Shown here in pieces: positions 1 to 8,056 of a stretch of DNA of 64,000 nucleotides. Positions within the stretch are counted from its first letter, which is position 1; each line of letters opens with the position of its first letter. Made by a program: the position numbers and the translations under genes. Origin of the DNA: an uncultured Flavobacteriales bacterium (GTDB taxonomy: Bacteria > Bacteroidota > Bacteroidia > Flavobacteriales_D > Crocinitomicaceae); NCBI GenBank assembly GCA_903945495.1, contig CAJAVU010000002.1:59954-123953 (forward strand), read 5' to 3'. Below the pieces are notes generated by a model. The model was not told the origin of the DNA and did not search any database. It was given only the letters and a program-made list of their open reading frames with translations.

Positions 1-818
1 GATTTTCATGTTTCAACCAATCTGGATGGACAACATGGACGATTTCGAATGCTGGAATTCTATCAAACAACATTACATCGTTTGCGATTGATGAAAATCA
101 GCAAAAATACATTGGAACAATCAATGGAGGTTTGATTTACATGGAACCAACAAACGTATTACAAGTATATACCTTATTAAATGCAGGAGTGCCTGACAAT
201 TCAGTGATTTCTATTCAACTTGATGCAACGAATAAACCATGGTTTGCTAGCACGGCTCAAGGGTTATTTACGGATGTTGGTAATCAAACTTGGCTTTCAT
301 TGAATGTTGCAAATTCAGCTTTACCATCAAATAGCCTAACGGCTTTTGAAATAGATCGTGACCAAAATTTTATCATCGGAACACATCAAAATGGAGTTGT
401 TATAAGAACTCACGATGCGCTTTGGTCCAATTTCACCGTAAACAATTCCGAATTACCTGAGAATCATATTTTGTCAATAACCAAAGACTCCAATGATATC
501 ATTTGGATTGGGACCTACTCGAAAGGATTGGTTCGAATGGAACAAGGAGAAACAGGAATAGATGAGGTGATTCATGAAGCATTAAACGTATTTCCTAATC
601 CTGTTCAATCCAATCAACAAATTTATTTTTCGAAATTACTGAACTGTGATCTATTAGAAATCAAAGACTTAACTGGAAAAAAGGTGTTTTTAGATGAAAC
701 AAATTGGACAAATCAGAGTTATCATCTACCTGATTTAATTTCAGGAACATACCATGTTCGGATTTTAGCTGATTCAGAACAGTATATTTTTCGCTTAAAC
801 GTTTTTGGCGCCTATTAG
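1..818 (+). CDS. T9SS-sorted two-component-regulator-type propeller protein, 3' end only
   Basis: The reading frame is open from base 3 at the window edge, so this is the C-terminal part of a longer gene. At least four propeller-like segments are visible, each with an I/L-x-S-I-x-x-D-x-x-x-x-x-W-I-G-T type core (for example around 470-520, IIWIGTYSKGLVRM). This is the pattern of Reg_prop repeats, which form beta-propellers. The last ~75 residues (from about base 585, LNVFPNPV) look like a type IX secretion C-terminal sorting domain: an FPNP start, an LTGKKVF strand and an S-G-T-Y-H-V-R-I ending. The protein is therefore probably exported or surface-attached. Its N-terminal signal peptide lies outside the window. 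Substrate and role cannot be told from this fragment. An ATG at 141 exists but is internal to the repeats. Confidence 0.8.
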   Translation, partial: FSCFNQSGWTTWTISNAGILSNNITSFAIDENQQKYIGTINGGLIYMEPTNVLQVYTLLNAGVPDNSVISIQLDATNKPWFASTAQGLFTDVGNQTWLSLNVANSALPSNSLTAFEIDRDQNFIIGTHQNGVVIRTHDALWSNFTVNNSELPENHILSITKDSNDIIWIGTYSKGLVRMEQGETGIDEVIHEALNVFPNPVQSNQQIYFSKLLNCDLLEIKDLTGKKVFLDETNWTNQSYHLPDLISGTYHVRILADSEQYIFRLNVFGAY

Positions 819-822
819 GCGC
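808..822. other. GC-rich palindrome overlapping the stop codon
   Basis: GCGCCTA-T-TAGGCGC is a perfect 15-base palindrome that includes the TAG stop at 816-818. As RNA it would form a 5-bp GCGCC/GGCGC stem with a 5-nt loop. No T-run follows on either strand, so it is not a classical intrinsic terminator. It may still act as a 3'-end hairpin. Confidence 0.35.
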
Positions 823-833
823 AGAATGGATAT

Positions 834-847
834 ATGACTTTTATCAT
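834..847. promoter_or_regulatory. weak FNR/CRP-like palindrome upstream of paaA
   Basis: ATGAC-TTTT-ATCAT resembles the FNR consensus TTGAT-N4-ATCAA with an imperfect left half. It sits about 125 bp before paaA. It is reported only because two better matches occur in the cbb3 region; it may be chance in AT-rich DNA. Confidence 0.2.
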
Positions 848-969
848 GTTTTCATTTGAATTTTATCATTTCTAAACCTTTTCGTTTACTTTTTCTTTGC
901 AAGGATGAAGAGCCCTCGATTTCAAGAAGGTTATTTCTAATCAAGCAATTAACTTAAAACGAATTGAAA

Positions 970-1905
970 ATGAGTACTATCGCACCTTCAAAAGAACAGC
1001 TTTTAGCTGAGTTTGAATCGAAAATAGCTGCTGAAATGAAAATTGAGCCAAGAGATTGGATGCCGGATGAATACCGTCAGCACTTAGTTCGTCAAATTTC
1101 GCAACATGCACATTCAGAAGTTATTGGTATGCAACCAGAGGGAAACTGGATAACGCGTGCCCCATCTTTAAGAAGTAAAAAAATACTTTTGGCCAAAATT
1201 CAAGATGAAGGTGGTCATGGTTTATATCTATACAGTGCTGCTGAAACCTTAGGAATTAGCCGTGAGCAATTTATTCAATGGTTGCACGTAGGAAAAGCAA
1301 AATATTCTTCAGTCTTTAATTATCCAGCATTGAATTGGGCTGATATTGGCGCAATTGGATGGCTTGTTGATGGTGCTGCAATTACGAATCAAGTTTCGTT
1401 GCAACGTACATCGTATGGCCCATACTCAAGAGCAATGGTAAAAATTTGTAAAGAGGAATCGTTTCACCAACGTCAAGGGTACGAAATCATGTGGAAAATG
1501 ATGGAAGGAACGAAAGATCAACAACAAATGGCGCAAGATGCGTTGAATCGTTGGTGGTGGCCAGCATTGATGATGTTCGGACCTCATGACAATGAATCAG
1601 CGAATACTTCCAATGCAATGAAATGGAAAATCAAACGCGAATCAAATGATCAATTGCGTGAGAAATTCATCAATAAAACAATTCCACAGGCTGAATTAAT
1701 TGGCTTGAAAGTGCCTGATGCTAATCTTCAATTGTTGGATGATGAAACCTACAAACACGGAGATATTGACTGGAATGAATTCTGGGAAGTGGTTAAAGGT
1801 AATGGACCTTGCAATCAACAACGCTTAGAACATCACAAACGCGCGCATGACAATGGAGCATGGGTAAGAGAAACAGCTTATGTAGCTGGATTAAATCAAA
1901 AATAA
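970..1905 (+). CDS. paaA: 1,2-phenylacetyl-CoA epoxidase, subunit PaaA
   Basis: This is the catalytic di-iron subunit of the multicomponent monooxygenase that epoxidises the ring of phenylacetyl-CoA in the aerobic hybrid pathway. Length (311 aa) and content match the family. Two E-x-x-H iron-binding motifs are visible, EGGH (about residue 80) and ESFH (about residue 163), as expected for ferritin-like helices. The ATG at 970 is preferred over an in-frame TTG at 964, because the family start ([10 protein letters not shown]) fits it. It leads a tight run of paa genes and lies 4 bp before the next gene. Confidence in the family is high; substrate specificity is inferred from paaB and paaC beside it. 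Confidence 0.95.
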   Translation: MSTIAPSKEQLLAEFESKIAAEMKIEPRDWMPDEYRQHLVRQISQHAHSEVIGMQPEGNWITRAPSLRSKKILLAKIQDEGGHGLYLYSAAETLGISREQFIQWLHVGKAKYSSVFNYPALNWADIGAIGWLVDGAAITNQVSLQRTSYGPYSRAMVKICKEESFHQRQGYEIMWKMMEGTKDQQQMAQDALNRWWWPALMMFGPHDNESANTSNAMKWKIKRESNDQLREKFINKTIPQAELIGLKVPDANLQLLDDETYKHGDIDWNEFWEVVKGNGPCNQQRLEHHKRAHDNGAWVRETAYVAGLNQK

Positions 1906-1909
1906 GAAA

Positions 1910-2353
1910 ATGAACAAACAACTTTTGCATCATCATTTAATTCAAAGTCAAGAAGAAATTATTCAAGACTTACGTGAAAAAATAACTTCTTCAAACGGAA
2001 TGGTCGATATCGACGAAACAGATACGATAGATCCTGAGGATTTGTCGCATCAGACAGAGTCGGGTGAAATGAAACATTTGTTTGAGAAAAAACTTTTCCG
2101 TGCAGAAGTTGAATTGGAACAATTAAAAAACATGAATGTCGAACCTAAAACTTCTGTTGAAGCTGGAGCGTTTGTGTCAACCGAAAAATTTCATTTTTTC
2201 GTTGGCCATGCAACCATGCCGTTCGATTTTGAAGGTAAACACATTATCGGCATCTCTGTTGATTCGCCAATCTTCCCGACAATGAAAGGGAAGGGGCATG
2301 GAGATTCTTTTTCTCATGCAGGCAATGATTATACGATTTTAGAAATTAATTAA
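1910..2353 (+). CDS. GreA/GreB-like small protein inside the paa operon
   Basis: 147 aa. The N-terminal half is charged and predicted helical/coiled coil (roughly residues 10-75, with a D-P-E-D-L-S-H-Q-T-E segment). The C-terminal half (about 80-147) has the beta-rich pattern of the GreA/GreB C-terminal domain, ending in S-P-I-F-x-x-x-x-G-K-G-x-G-D and Y-T-I-L-E-I. Gre factors bind the RNA polymerase secondary channel. This protein is shorter than GreA and I cannot show that it keeps the acidic loop tip needed for transcript cleavage. Related small Gre-like proteins occur in Bacteroidota and are often mis-annotated. It lies 4 bp after paaA and 13 bp before paaB, so it is co-transcribed. It is not PaaB, which is the next gene. 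Function unknown. Confidence 0.6.
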   Translation: MNKQLLHHHLIQSQEEIIQDLREKITSSNGMVDIDETDTIDPEDLSHQTESGEMKHLFEKKLFRAEVELEQLKNMNVEPKTSVEAGAFVSTEKFHFFVGHATMPFDFEGKHIIGISVDSPIFPTMKGKGHGDSFSHAGNDYTILEIN

Positions 2354-2366
2354 AAAACTTTAGAAA

Positions 2367-2660
2367 ATGGAAGCATCAGAATCACAAGGACAATTATGGG
2401 AGGTTTTCATCCAATCAAAACCAGGTCAAGCATTTAAACACGTTGGTAGTGTTCATGCTTACGATAAAGATTTGGCAGTTGAAAACGCACGTGATATTTA
2501 CACAAGAAGAGGAGAAGGAACAGGCTTATGGGTTGTTCCAGGAAAAGAAATCGTTGCGGTAACAATTAACGAGGCGGAATATTTCTTTGAACCAATTGAC
2601 GAGAAAATTTACCGTCACCCAACTTTTTACGATTTACCAGAAGGTGTTAAACAAATGTAA
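2367..2660 (+). CDS. paaB: 1,2-phenylacetyl-CoA epoxidase, subunit PaaB
   Basis: PaaB is the small structural subunit that bridges PaaA-PaaC heterodimers in the epoxidase complex. The 97-residue length is normal for the family. The sequence carries the expected W-E-V-F-I-Q-S-K-P-G start, the H-A-Y-D-K-D-x-A segment and the R-R-G-E-G-x-x-L-W-V-V core, and ends with a typical F-Y-D-L-P-E-G-V. It sits between the Gre-like gene and paaC, with 9 bp to paaC. Confidence 0.93.
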   Translation: MEASESQGQLWEVFIQSKPGQAFKHVGSVHAYDKDLAVENARDIYTRRGEGTGLWVVPGKEIVAVTINEAEYFFEPIDEKIYRHPTFYDLPEGVKQM

Positions 2661-2669
2661 TTCGGAGCG

Positions 2670-3419
2670 ATGGAAACGAAACTAAACTATTATCTACAGA
2701 TAGCAGACAATGCCTTGATTTTAAGTCATCGTTTGAGCGAGTATTCTAGCCATGGTCCATTCTTAGAAGAAGACTTGGCGAATACAAATGTTGCCTTGGA
2801 TTTAATTGGAATCGCTGAGTCAATTTATAATGAATGTGCACGTATTGAAGGAAAAGGAAGAATTGGAGACGATTTCCCGTACCGTCGTGGTGAGCATGAA
2901 TTCTACAATTGTTTGTTGGTGGAACAGCCAAATCGCGACTTTGCGTTTATTATGGTTCGCCAGTTTTTAACAGATGCATTCAACTTTTATTTCTATTCTG
3001 AAATGACGAAAAGCAAGGATCAATTCTTGCAAGCTATCGGATTTAAAGCCATCAAACAAGTGACGTATCATTTGCGTCGTAGCTCTGAATGGATGATTCG
3101 TTTGGGAGCAGGAACTGAATTAGCGAATGGTAAAACACAATTTGCATTAGATACCTTGTGGAGATACTCACAAGAGTTTTTCGTTGCAAGTGAAGCAGAG
3201 GCCGCAATGATTAAAGCGGGAATTGGTGTAGATTTGGAAGTTGTAAAAGAATTATGGTTCCAAAAAGTAAGAGAAATACTTTACATGTCACATTTATCGA
3301 TACCTGAAAACCAATTCCAATTGAATGGAGGTAAACAAGGTAAACATTCAGAAAATTTAGGATTTATATTGACAGAAATGCAATATTTACCAAGCAAATA
3401 TCCCGAGGCAAAATGGTAG
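2670..3419 (+). CDS. paaC: 1,2-phenylacetyl-CoA epoxidase, subunit PaaC
   Basis: PaaC is the non-catalytic, ferritin-like partner of PaaA. The 249 aa length matches the family. The helix around residue 20 (SHRLSEYSSHGPFLEEDLA) and the later H-L-R-R-S-S-E-W-M-I-R-L-G-x-G-T-E segment are typical. The run ends here. paaD (iron-sulfur maturation) and paaE (the ferredoxin-type reductase that supplies electrons) are not downstream, where a convergent regulator gene begins 2 bp later. They must be encoded elsewhere if the enzyme works. Confidence 0.93.
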   Translation: METKLNYYLQIADNALILSHRLSEYSSHGPFLEEDLANTNVALDLIGIAESIYNECARIEGKGRIGDDFPYRRGEHEFYNCLLVEQPNRDFAFIMVRQFLTDAFNFYFYSEMTKSKDQFLQAIGFKAIKQVTYHLRRSSEWMIRLGAGTELANGKTQFALDTLWRYSQEFFVASEAEAAMIKAGIGVDLEVVKELWFQKVREILYMSHLSIPENQFQLNGGKQGKHSENLGFILTEMQYLPSKYPEAKW

Positions 3420-3421
3420 GA

Positions 3422-4111
3422 TTAACGTCCAGCCAATTGCATTAATTTCTCATTATCAATTATTTCAAGTTTGCGGGTGTGAATTTCAATCATGCCCTCA
3501 TCCTTGAAATCTTTCAATAAACGAATCAAGGTCTCGGTTGCTGTACCAACAAAGTTGGCCATGTCTTCACGTGTCAAATTGATTTGCTCTTCACCATAAA
3601 TATCGCCTAAAATCAACAAAGCAAATGCTAAACGTTCACGCACCGATTTTTGAGCCATGTTTGTAATGAAAATTGCACGATCACCTAATTCTTTCGATAA
3701 TTCTTTCATGATACCATTACGCAGCGTTACGTTCGTATCAATCATGTTTAAGAAATCTTCTTTGCCGATAAAACAAATATTACATTCTTCTAAAGTTGAG
3801 GCTGAAACTTTGTATGGTTCACCACTGAACATAGCACGGAAACCAATGATTTCTCCTTCTTTCGCAATGTGAATGATTTGTTCTTTTCCTTCGTCCCCGC
3901 GTGTAAAGATTTTAACTTTTCCTTGATTCAAACAAAAGACACCACGTGGGAAACTTCCCTCAATAAATATTGGTTGACTTTTTTTATAGTAAGCGCACGC
4001 TTTTTGTTCGTCAACTTGCGATACTTCGTGGTCACAAAAATTACCGAATAATGAGCTATTTCTTGCACCACACGACGAACACGTTACATGTTTATGCGAT
4101 TTATCCAACAT
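3422..4111 (-). CDS. Crp/Fnr-family regulator with FNR-type cysteines
   Basis: This is a transcription factor with an N-terminal cyclic-nucleotide-binding-like fold and a C-terminal winged helix (around E-D-M-A-N-F-V-G-T-A-T-E-T-L-I-R-L-L-K). Near the N-terminus is C-S-S-C-x11-C, and another Cys follows in KACAYYKK. This resembles the cluster-ligand region of FNR-type oxygen sensors, though spacing differs from E. coli FNR. I infer oxygen or redox sensing, supported by the divergent hemN/cco block. The ATG at 4111 (229 aa) is preferred over a GTG at 4129: a TATCTTTA -7 element at 4139-4132 would start transcription close to 4126. It is convergent with paaC, 2 bp apart, with no room for a terminator. 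Confidence 0.85.
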   Translation of the reverse strand: MLDKSHKHVTCSSCGARNSSLFGNFCDHEVSQVDEQKACAYYKKSQPIFIEGSFPRGVFCLNQGKVKIFTRGDEGKEQIIHIAKEGEIIGFRAMFSGEPYKVSASTLEECNICFIGKEDFLNMIDTNVTLRNGIMKELSKELGDRAIFITNMAQKSVRERLAFALLILGDIYGEEQINLTREDMANFVGTATETLIRLLKDFKDEGMIEIHTRKLEIIDNEKLMQLAGR

Positions 4112-4131
4112 TTTATTAGGTTTTCTCACTG

Positions 4132-4139
4132 TAAAGATA
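4132..4139 (-). promoter_or_regulatory. -7 element for the Fnr-type regulator
   Basis: Read on the minus strand this is TATCTTTA, one base from the Bacteroidota -7 consensus TAnnTTTG. It lies about 20 bp upstream of the ATG at 4111. No clear -33 TTG was found, which fits an activated promoter. Confidence 0.4.
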
Positions 4140-4164
4140 GAATAATCCTATAATTATTTCAAAG

Positions 4165-4178
4165 ATGATAAATATCAT
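4165..4178. promoter_or_regulatory. FNR-like palindrome shared by fnr-type gene and hemN
   Basis: ATGAT-AAAT-ATCAT is a perfect 5-4-5 palindrome that keeps the TGAT-N4-ATCA core of the FNR site. Its centre (4171.5) is 36.5 bp before the last base of the hemN -7 box. That places it near -41.5 to -43 from the expected start, the class II activator position. On the other side it lies about 40 bp from the regulator's own -7 box, so one site could serve both genes. The binding protein is inferred to be the adjacent Fnr-type regulator. Confidence 0.6.
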
Positions 4179-4200
4179 TTTTTTAATTTTTCCTCATCTC

Positions 4201-4208
4201 TATTTTTG
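4201..4208 (+). promoter_or_regulatory. hemN -7 promoter element
   Basis: TATTTTTG matches the Bacteroidota -7 box TAnnTTTG exactly and lies 18 bp before the hemN ATG. No TTG occurs at the -33 position, which is filled by a T-rich run. This fits a promoter that needs the activator site at 4165-4178. Confidence 0.55.
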
Positions 4209-4226
4209 TCGAACATTTTTTTCAGC

Positions 4227-5591
4227 ATGGATAAGCAAATTATAGACAAATACAATGTTCCTGGACCGCGTTACACATCTTATCCTACCGTTCCTTTTTG
4301 GAAAAACGATCCGCTTTGGAGCGAAGATTGGTTAGCTACAATTCAACGAAATAAAGCATATTTCAATTCTTCAGACATCAGCGTTTACATTCACCTTCCA
4401 TTTTGTGAAAGTTTGTGTACGTTTTGTGGTTGTCATAAACGAATTACCAAAAATCACGATGTTGAATCTCCTTACATCAATGCAGTTCTGAAAGAATGGG
4501 AAATGTATCAGGAGAAATTGAACAATGATCCAACGATTCGTGAGTTGCATTTCGGTGGAGGGACGCCTACATTTTTTGCACCGAATGAGTTGATTCGCTT
4601 GTTACAAGGATTGTTTAAAGCTGAAAAAGTAGATCCAGAATTTGTTGAGTTAAGCATTGAAGCACATCCAAACAATACAACTGACGAACATTTAACTGAA
4701 TTGTATAAGTTTGGCTTCAGACGATTAAGTCTTGGAATTCAGGATTACAGTCCTGTTGTTCAAAAGGCTATTCACCGTATTCAATCATTTGATCAAGTGA
4801 AGGCTGTTCATGATGCTGCTCGTAAAATGGGGTATAAATCAATCAGCCATGATTTGGTGTTTGGTTTACCAAAACAGACATTGGAAGATATTATTGATAC
4901 CGTAACGAAAACATTAGAACTTCGACCTGATAGAATTTCATTATATAGCTACGCGCATGTTCCTTGGATTAAAGGAAATGGTCAACGCGGATTTGATGAA
5001 TCTGATTTGCCGAAAAGTGAAATAAAACGTGCCTTGTACGAAAAAGCTAAAGCAATGTTGGAGGCCCAAGGATACATGGAAATTGGAATGGATCATTTCG
5101 CTCTTGCACACGACGATTTAGCTAAAGCGTTTAATTCAAAGAATTTGCATCGGAATTTCATGGGCTACACAACGCAAGATACGAACTTGATGATTGGTCT
5201 TGGAATGTCTTCTATTTCTGATAGTTGGTTCGGTTTTGCACAAAATGATAAATCGGTAGAAGGCTATTTAGAGCAAATTGAAAAAGGTCAACTTCCAGTT
5301 TTTCGTGGACATCTATTGAGTGAGTTGGATGTTGAAATCAGAACCTATATTTTGGATTTAATGTGTCATTTCGAAACAGAATTCAAATCAGATTCAACTT
5401 TCAAAGAGGTTCATGCCTTAATTAAAAAACGTTTGGAAGGAATGATTTCAGATGGTTTAGTTGTTCTTGATGGTGAAAAAGTTACAGTTACTCCAGAAGG
5501 AATTCCATTTGTACGCAATTGCTGTATGATCTTTGACCAAGATTTAGAACCAAATAGAAAATTAGAACGCATGTTCTCGCAAACAATATGA
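4227..5591 (+). CDS. hemN: oxygen-independent coproporphyrinogen III oxidase
   Basis: A radical SAM enzyme converting coproporphyrinogen III to protoporphyrinogen IX without oxygen, so haem synthesis continues under micro-oxic or anoxic conditions. The cluster motif C-E-S-L-C-T-F-C-G-C (about residues 60-69) shows the C-x3-C-x2-C radical SAM pattern plus the fourth Cys of true HemN. The N-terminal Y-N-V-P-G-P-R-Y-T-S-Y-P-T is a HemN hallmark that HemW lacks. Length is 454 aa, normal for HemN. The ATG at 4227 is chosen over an upstream TTG that overlaps the -7 box. It overlaps ccoI by 4 bp (ATGA), so haem synthesis and oxidase assembly are translationally coupled. Confidence 0.95.
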   Translation: MDKQIIDKYNVPGPRYTSYPTVPFWKNDPLWSEDWLATIQRNKAYFNSSDISVYIHLPFCESLCTFCGCHKRITKNHDVESPYINAVLKEWEMYQEKLNNDPTIRELHFGGGTPTFFAPNELIRLLQGLFKAEKVDPEFVELSIEAHPNNTTDEHLTELYKFGFRRLSLGIQDYSPVVQKAIHRIQSFDQVKAVHDAARKMGYKSISHDLVFGLPKQTLEDIIDTVTKTLELRPDRISLYSYAHVPWIKGNGQRGFDESDLPKSEIKRALYEKAKAMLEAQGYMEIGMDHFALAHDDLAKAFNSKNLHRNFMGYTTQDTNLMIGLGMSSISDSWFGFAQNDKSVEGYLEQIEKGQLPVFRGHLLSELDVEIRTYILDLMCHFETEFKSDSTFKEVHALIKKRLEGMISDGLVVLDGEKVTVTPEGIPFVRNCCMIFDQDLEPNRKLERMFSQTI

Positions 5592-7942
5592 CAGATAAAG
5601 TTTGTTATCACTGTGGAGACGACGTTATCGGAAAAGGATATTTTTTCGATGAAAAGCCGTTTTGTTGTAATGGGTGTAAAACCGTTTATCAATTATTGAA
5701 GGATAACAATCTGGGTAGTTTTTATACGCTTGAAGCAAATGCTGGGGCGAAACCGTCAGAAAGCAATCAACACAAATATGCATTTTTAGAAGTTGAATCT
5801 ATTAAATCTAAATTCATTGATTTTGAAGATGATACAACCGCCCGTGTAACCTTGTTTTTACCACAAATTCACTGTTCTTCTTGTATTTATTTACTAGAAA
5901 ATATTGCGAAGATTGAACCTGCAATTTTAAACTGCCAAGTTAATTTCGCTAAGCGAGAAGCAACAATTGTGCTTGATCAATCCAACATCAGTTTAGCTGA
6001 ATTGGCCTTGTTGCTTGATCGTATTGGCTATGCGCCAAACTTTGGAAATAGAAACCAAACGGAGAAAAAACTGGATAAAAAATTCTTGTACAAACTTGGT
6101 ATTGCAGGTTTCGCCTTCGGAAGTATCATGTTGTGGAGTTTTCCAGAATATTTAGGAATTGAAGGGGATAATCCGGAATTTAGAAATTTTACAGCCTATT
6201 TGTCTTTTGCGGTTTCACTTCCTGTTTTGTTTTTTTCTGCATCAGAATATTTTGTTTCAGCCTACAAAGCGTTGCGTTACAAAAGTTTGAACTTAGATGT
6301 TCCAATTACGATTGGAATTATTGCTCTATATGCGCAAAGTGCGTACAGTATTATTGCTGGTTTCGGTCCTGGTTATATGGATTCATTTGCCGGTTTCATT
6401 TTCTTCTTATTAATTGGGAAATGGTTTCAAAACAAAACGTATAAAACACTTTCCTTCGAACGCGATTACACTTCGTATTTTCCAGTTGCGGTTACACGTT
6501 TAATAGATGGAAAAGAGGAAATTGTTGAAATTGAACAGCTGAACGTGCAAGATCATGTATTGATTCGAAACGAAGAAGTAATCCCATGTGATAGTATTTT
6601 ACTTTCGGATTCAGCTAAAATCGATTACAGTTTTGTTACAGGAGAAGCTGTTCCCATCAACAAAAAGAAAGGTGATTTCATTTATGCTGGAGGTAAATTA
6701 ATCGGGCAACGAATAACCCTTCAAGTTGAGAAAGAAAGTAACCGAAGTCATTTAACACAATTGTGGAACGATGTACAAACGGATAAAAAAACACGAACCA
6801 GTTTCTTGTACCAAGATCGTTTATCCTTCTATTTTTTAATCATAATATTGATAATCGCTGGTGTTTCATCGATTGCTTGGGCTTTCGTTGATGTGACAAA
6901 GATTACGCAAATTGTTGTTTCAATTCTGATTGTTGCTTGTCCATGTGCATTGGCTTTATCTGCTCCATTCACATTTGGAAATGTAATGCGTTTGCTTGGT
7001 AGAAAAGGCTTGTATTTGAAGAATACAGGTGTGATTGAACGAATGAATGAAATTACAGATATCGTTTTTGATAAAACTGGAACCTTAACAACAGGAACAA
7101 CGCACAAAGTTGATTTTATTGGCGATGAATTGACCAAGGAAGAAAAAGAAGTAATTTATTGCCTTGCAAATTCTTCAACGCATCCACTTTCGAGAGCAAT
7201 TGTAGACTGTTTGAAATCTCAAAACATTGCAAGTTCGGATGAGATTACTGAATTTGATGAATTATCTGGAAAAGGTATTTCTGGTCATATAAATGGAATT
7301 CATCTGAAAATAGGAAGTCCCAAATTCACAGATCTTGAAATCATAGATGAAAATGAAACTTCTTCTTTTGTGCGATTGAATAATGGAAAAACCGGTCGTT
7401 TTATTTTTAGTTCTGAATTACGCGTTGGAATTGAGGAGTTACTTCATTCATTAAAATCATATCGTTTACACGTTCTATCGGGTGACAAAGACAAAGACAA
7501 GGCATTGATGCAGCAATTGTTTCCTGCAGATAGTGTCTTATTGTTTCAGCAAACACCGAAAGATAAATTGGATTACATTGAATCATTGAATAAACAAGGG
7601 AAAAGTGTGTTAATGATTGGGGATGGTTTGAACGATTCTGGAGCATTAGGAAAAGCGGATGTTGGTATTGCCGTTTCGGAAGATGTGTTTCGATTTACAC
7701 CTTCTTCAGATGCAATTATTGAAGCATCAAAATTGGCACAATTGGATCGCTTATTGATCATTTCTAACTTCTCAAAAACGGTGTTAAAAGTGTGTTTAGC
7801 ATTTTCAGTTTCGTATAATATTGTCGGTTTAAGCTTCGCTATTTCGGGTAATTTAACACCTTTGATTGCCGCTATTTTAATGCCAATCAGCTCAATTACA
7901 GTTGTTTTTATAAGTACTTTTTTAGTGCATTTAAAAAAATAG
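5588..7942 (+). CDS. ccoI: CcoI-type copper-translocating P1B ATPase
   Basis: A membrane ATPase that exports copper for cbb3 oxidase assembly. The N-terminus has a Cys-rich metal-binding region (C-Y-H-C-G and F-C-C-N-G-C, residues ~6-32), followed by an HMA domain with H-C-S-S-C (about 96). The transmembrane C-P-C (about 450) identifies a soft-metal P1B pump. Further motifs are T-G-E-A-V-P-I, the phosphorylation site D-K-T-G-T (about 495), the HP motif in S-T-H-P-L-S-R-A, and G-D-G-L-N-D-S-G-A-L (about 679). 784 aa. Because it sits between hemN and ccoS, the CcoI/FixI role is favoured over general copper detoxification (CopA). Confidence 0.92.
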   Translation: MTDKVCYHCGDDVIGKGYFFDEKPFCCNGCKTVYQLLKDNNLGSFYTLEANAGAKPSESNQHKYAFLEVESIKSKFIDFEDDTTARVTLFLPQIHCSSCIYLLENIAKIEPAILNCQVNFAKREATIVLDQSNISLAELALLLDRIGYAPNFGNRNQTEKKLDKKFLYKLGIAGFAFGSIMLWSFPEYLGIEGDNPEFRNFTAYLSFAVSLPVLFFSASEYFVSAYKALRYKSLNLDVPITIGIIALYAQSAYSIIAGFGPGYMDSFAGFIFFLLIGKWFQNKTYKTLSFERDYTSYFPVAVTRLIDGKEEIVEIEQLNVQDHVLIRNEEVIPCDSILLSDSAKIDYSFVTGEAVPINKKKGDFIYAGGKLIGQRITLQVEKESNRSHLTQLWNDVQTDKKTRTSFLYQDRLSFYFLIIILIIAGVSSIAWAFVDVTKITQIVVSILIVACPCALALSAPFTFGNVMRLLGRKGLYLKNTGVIERMNEITDIVFDKTGTLTTGTTHKVDFIGDELTKEEKEVIYCLANSSTHPLSRAIVDCLKSQNIASSDEITEFDELSGKGISGHINGIHLKIGSPKFTDLEIIDENETSSFVRLNNGKTGRFIFSSELRVGIEELLHSLKSYRLHVLSGDKDKDKALMQQLFPADSVLLFQQTPKDKLDYIESLNKQGKSVLMIGDGLNDSGALGKADVGIAVSEDVFRFTPSSDAIIEASKLAQLDRLLIISNFSKTVLKVCLAFSVSYNIVGLSFAISGNLTPLIAAILMPISSITVVFISTFLVHLKK

Positions 7943-7986
7943 TTCTATCTTCCAAAAAACAAATGAGAAACCACTTCACGAAAAAC

Positions 7987-8000
7987 ATGATGGAAATCAG
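7987..8000. promoter_or_regulatory. FNR-like site upstream of ccoS-ccoNOQP
   Basis: ATGAT-GGAA-ATCAG keeps the exact TGAT-N4-ATCA core of an FNR site. It lies in the 114-bp gap between ccoI and ccoS, about 57 bp before the ccoS start. A partial -7 box follows at 8027-8034 (TTCTTTTG), giving a centre near -45. This suggests a second Fnr-controlled promoter inside the cluster. The -7 box is weak, so the exact start is uncertain. Confidence 0.5.
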
Positions 8001-8056
8001 GTTTTAGCCTAATACCTATCATTCTTTTCTTTTGACAATCTCATGACATTTGTGCT

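Noticed and set aside
2746..2931. Minus-strand frame inside paaC
   Set aside because: Fully covered by the well-supported paaC gene; no independent signals.
5588..7942. CopA-type copper-resistance pump
   Set aside because: The N-terminal Cys-rich region and its position between hemN and ccoS favour CcoI.
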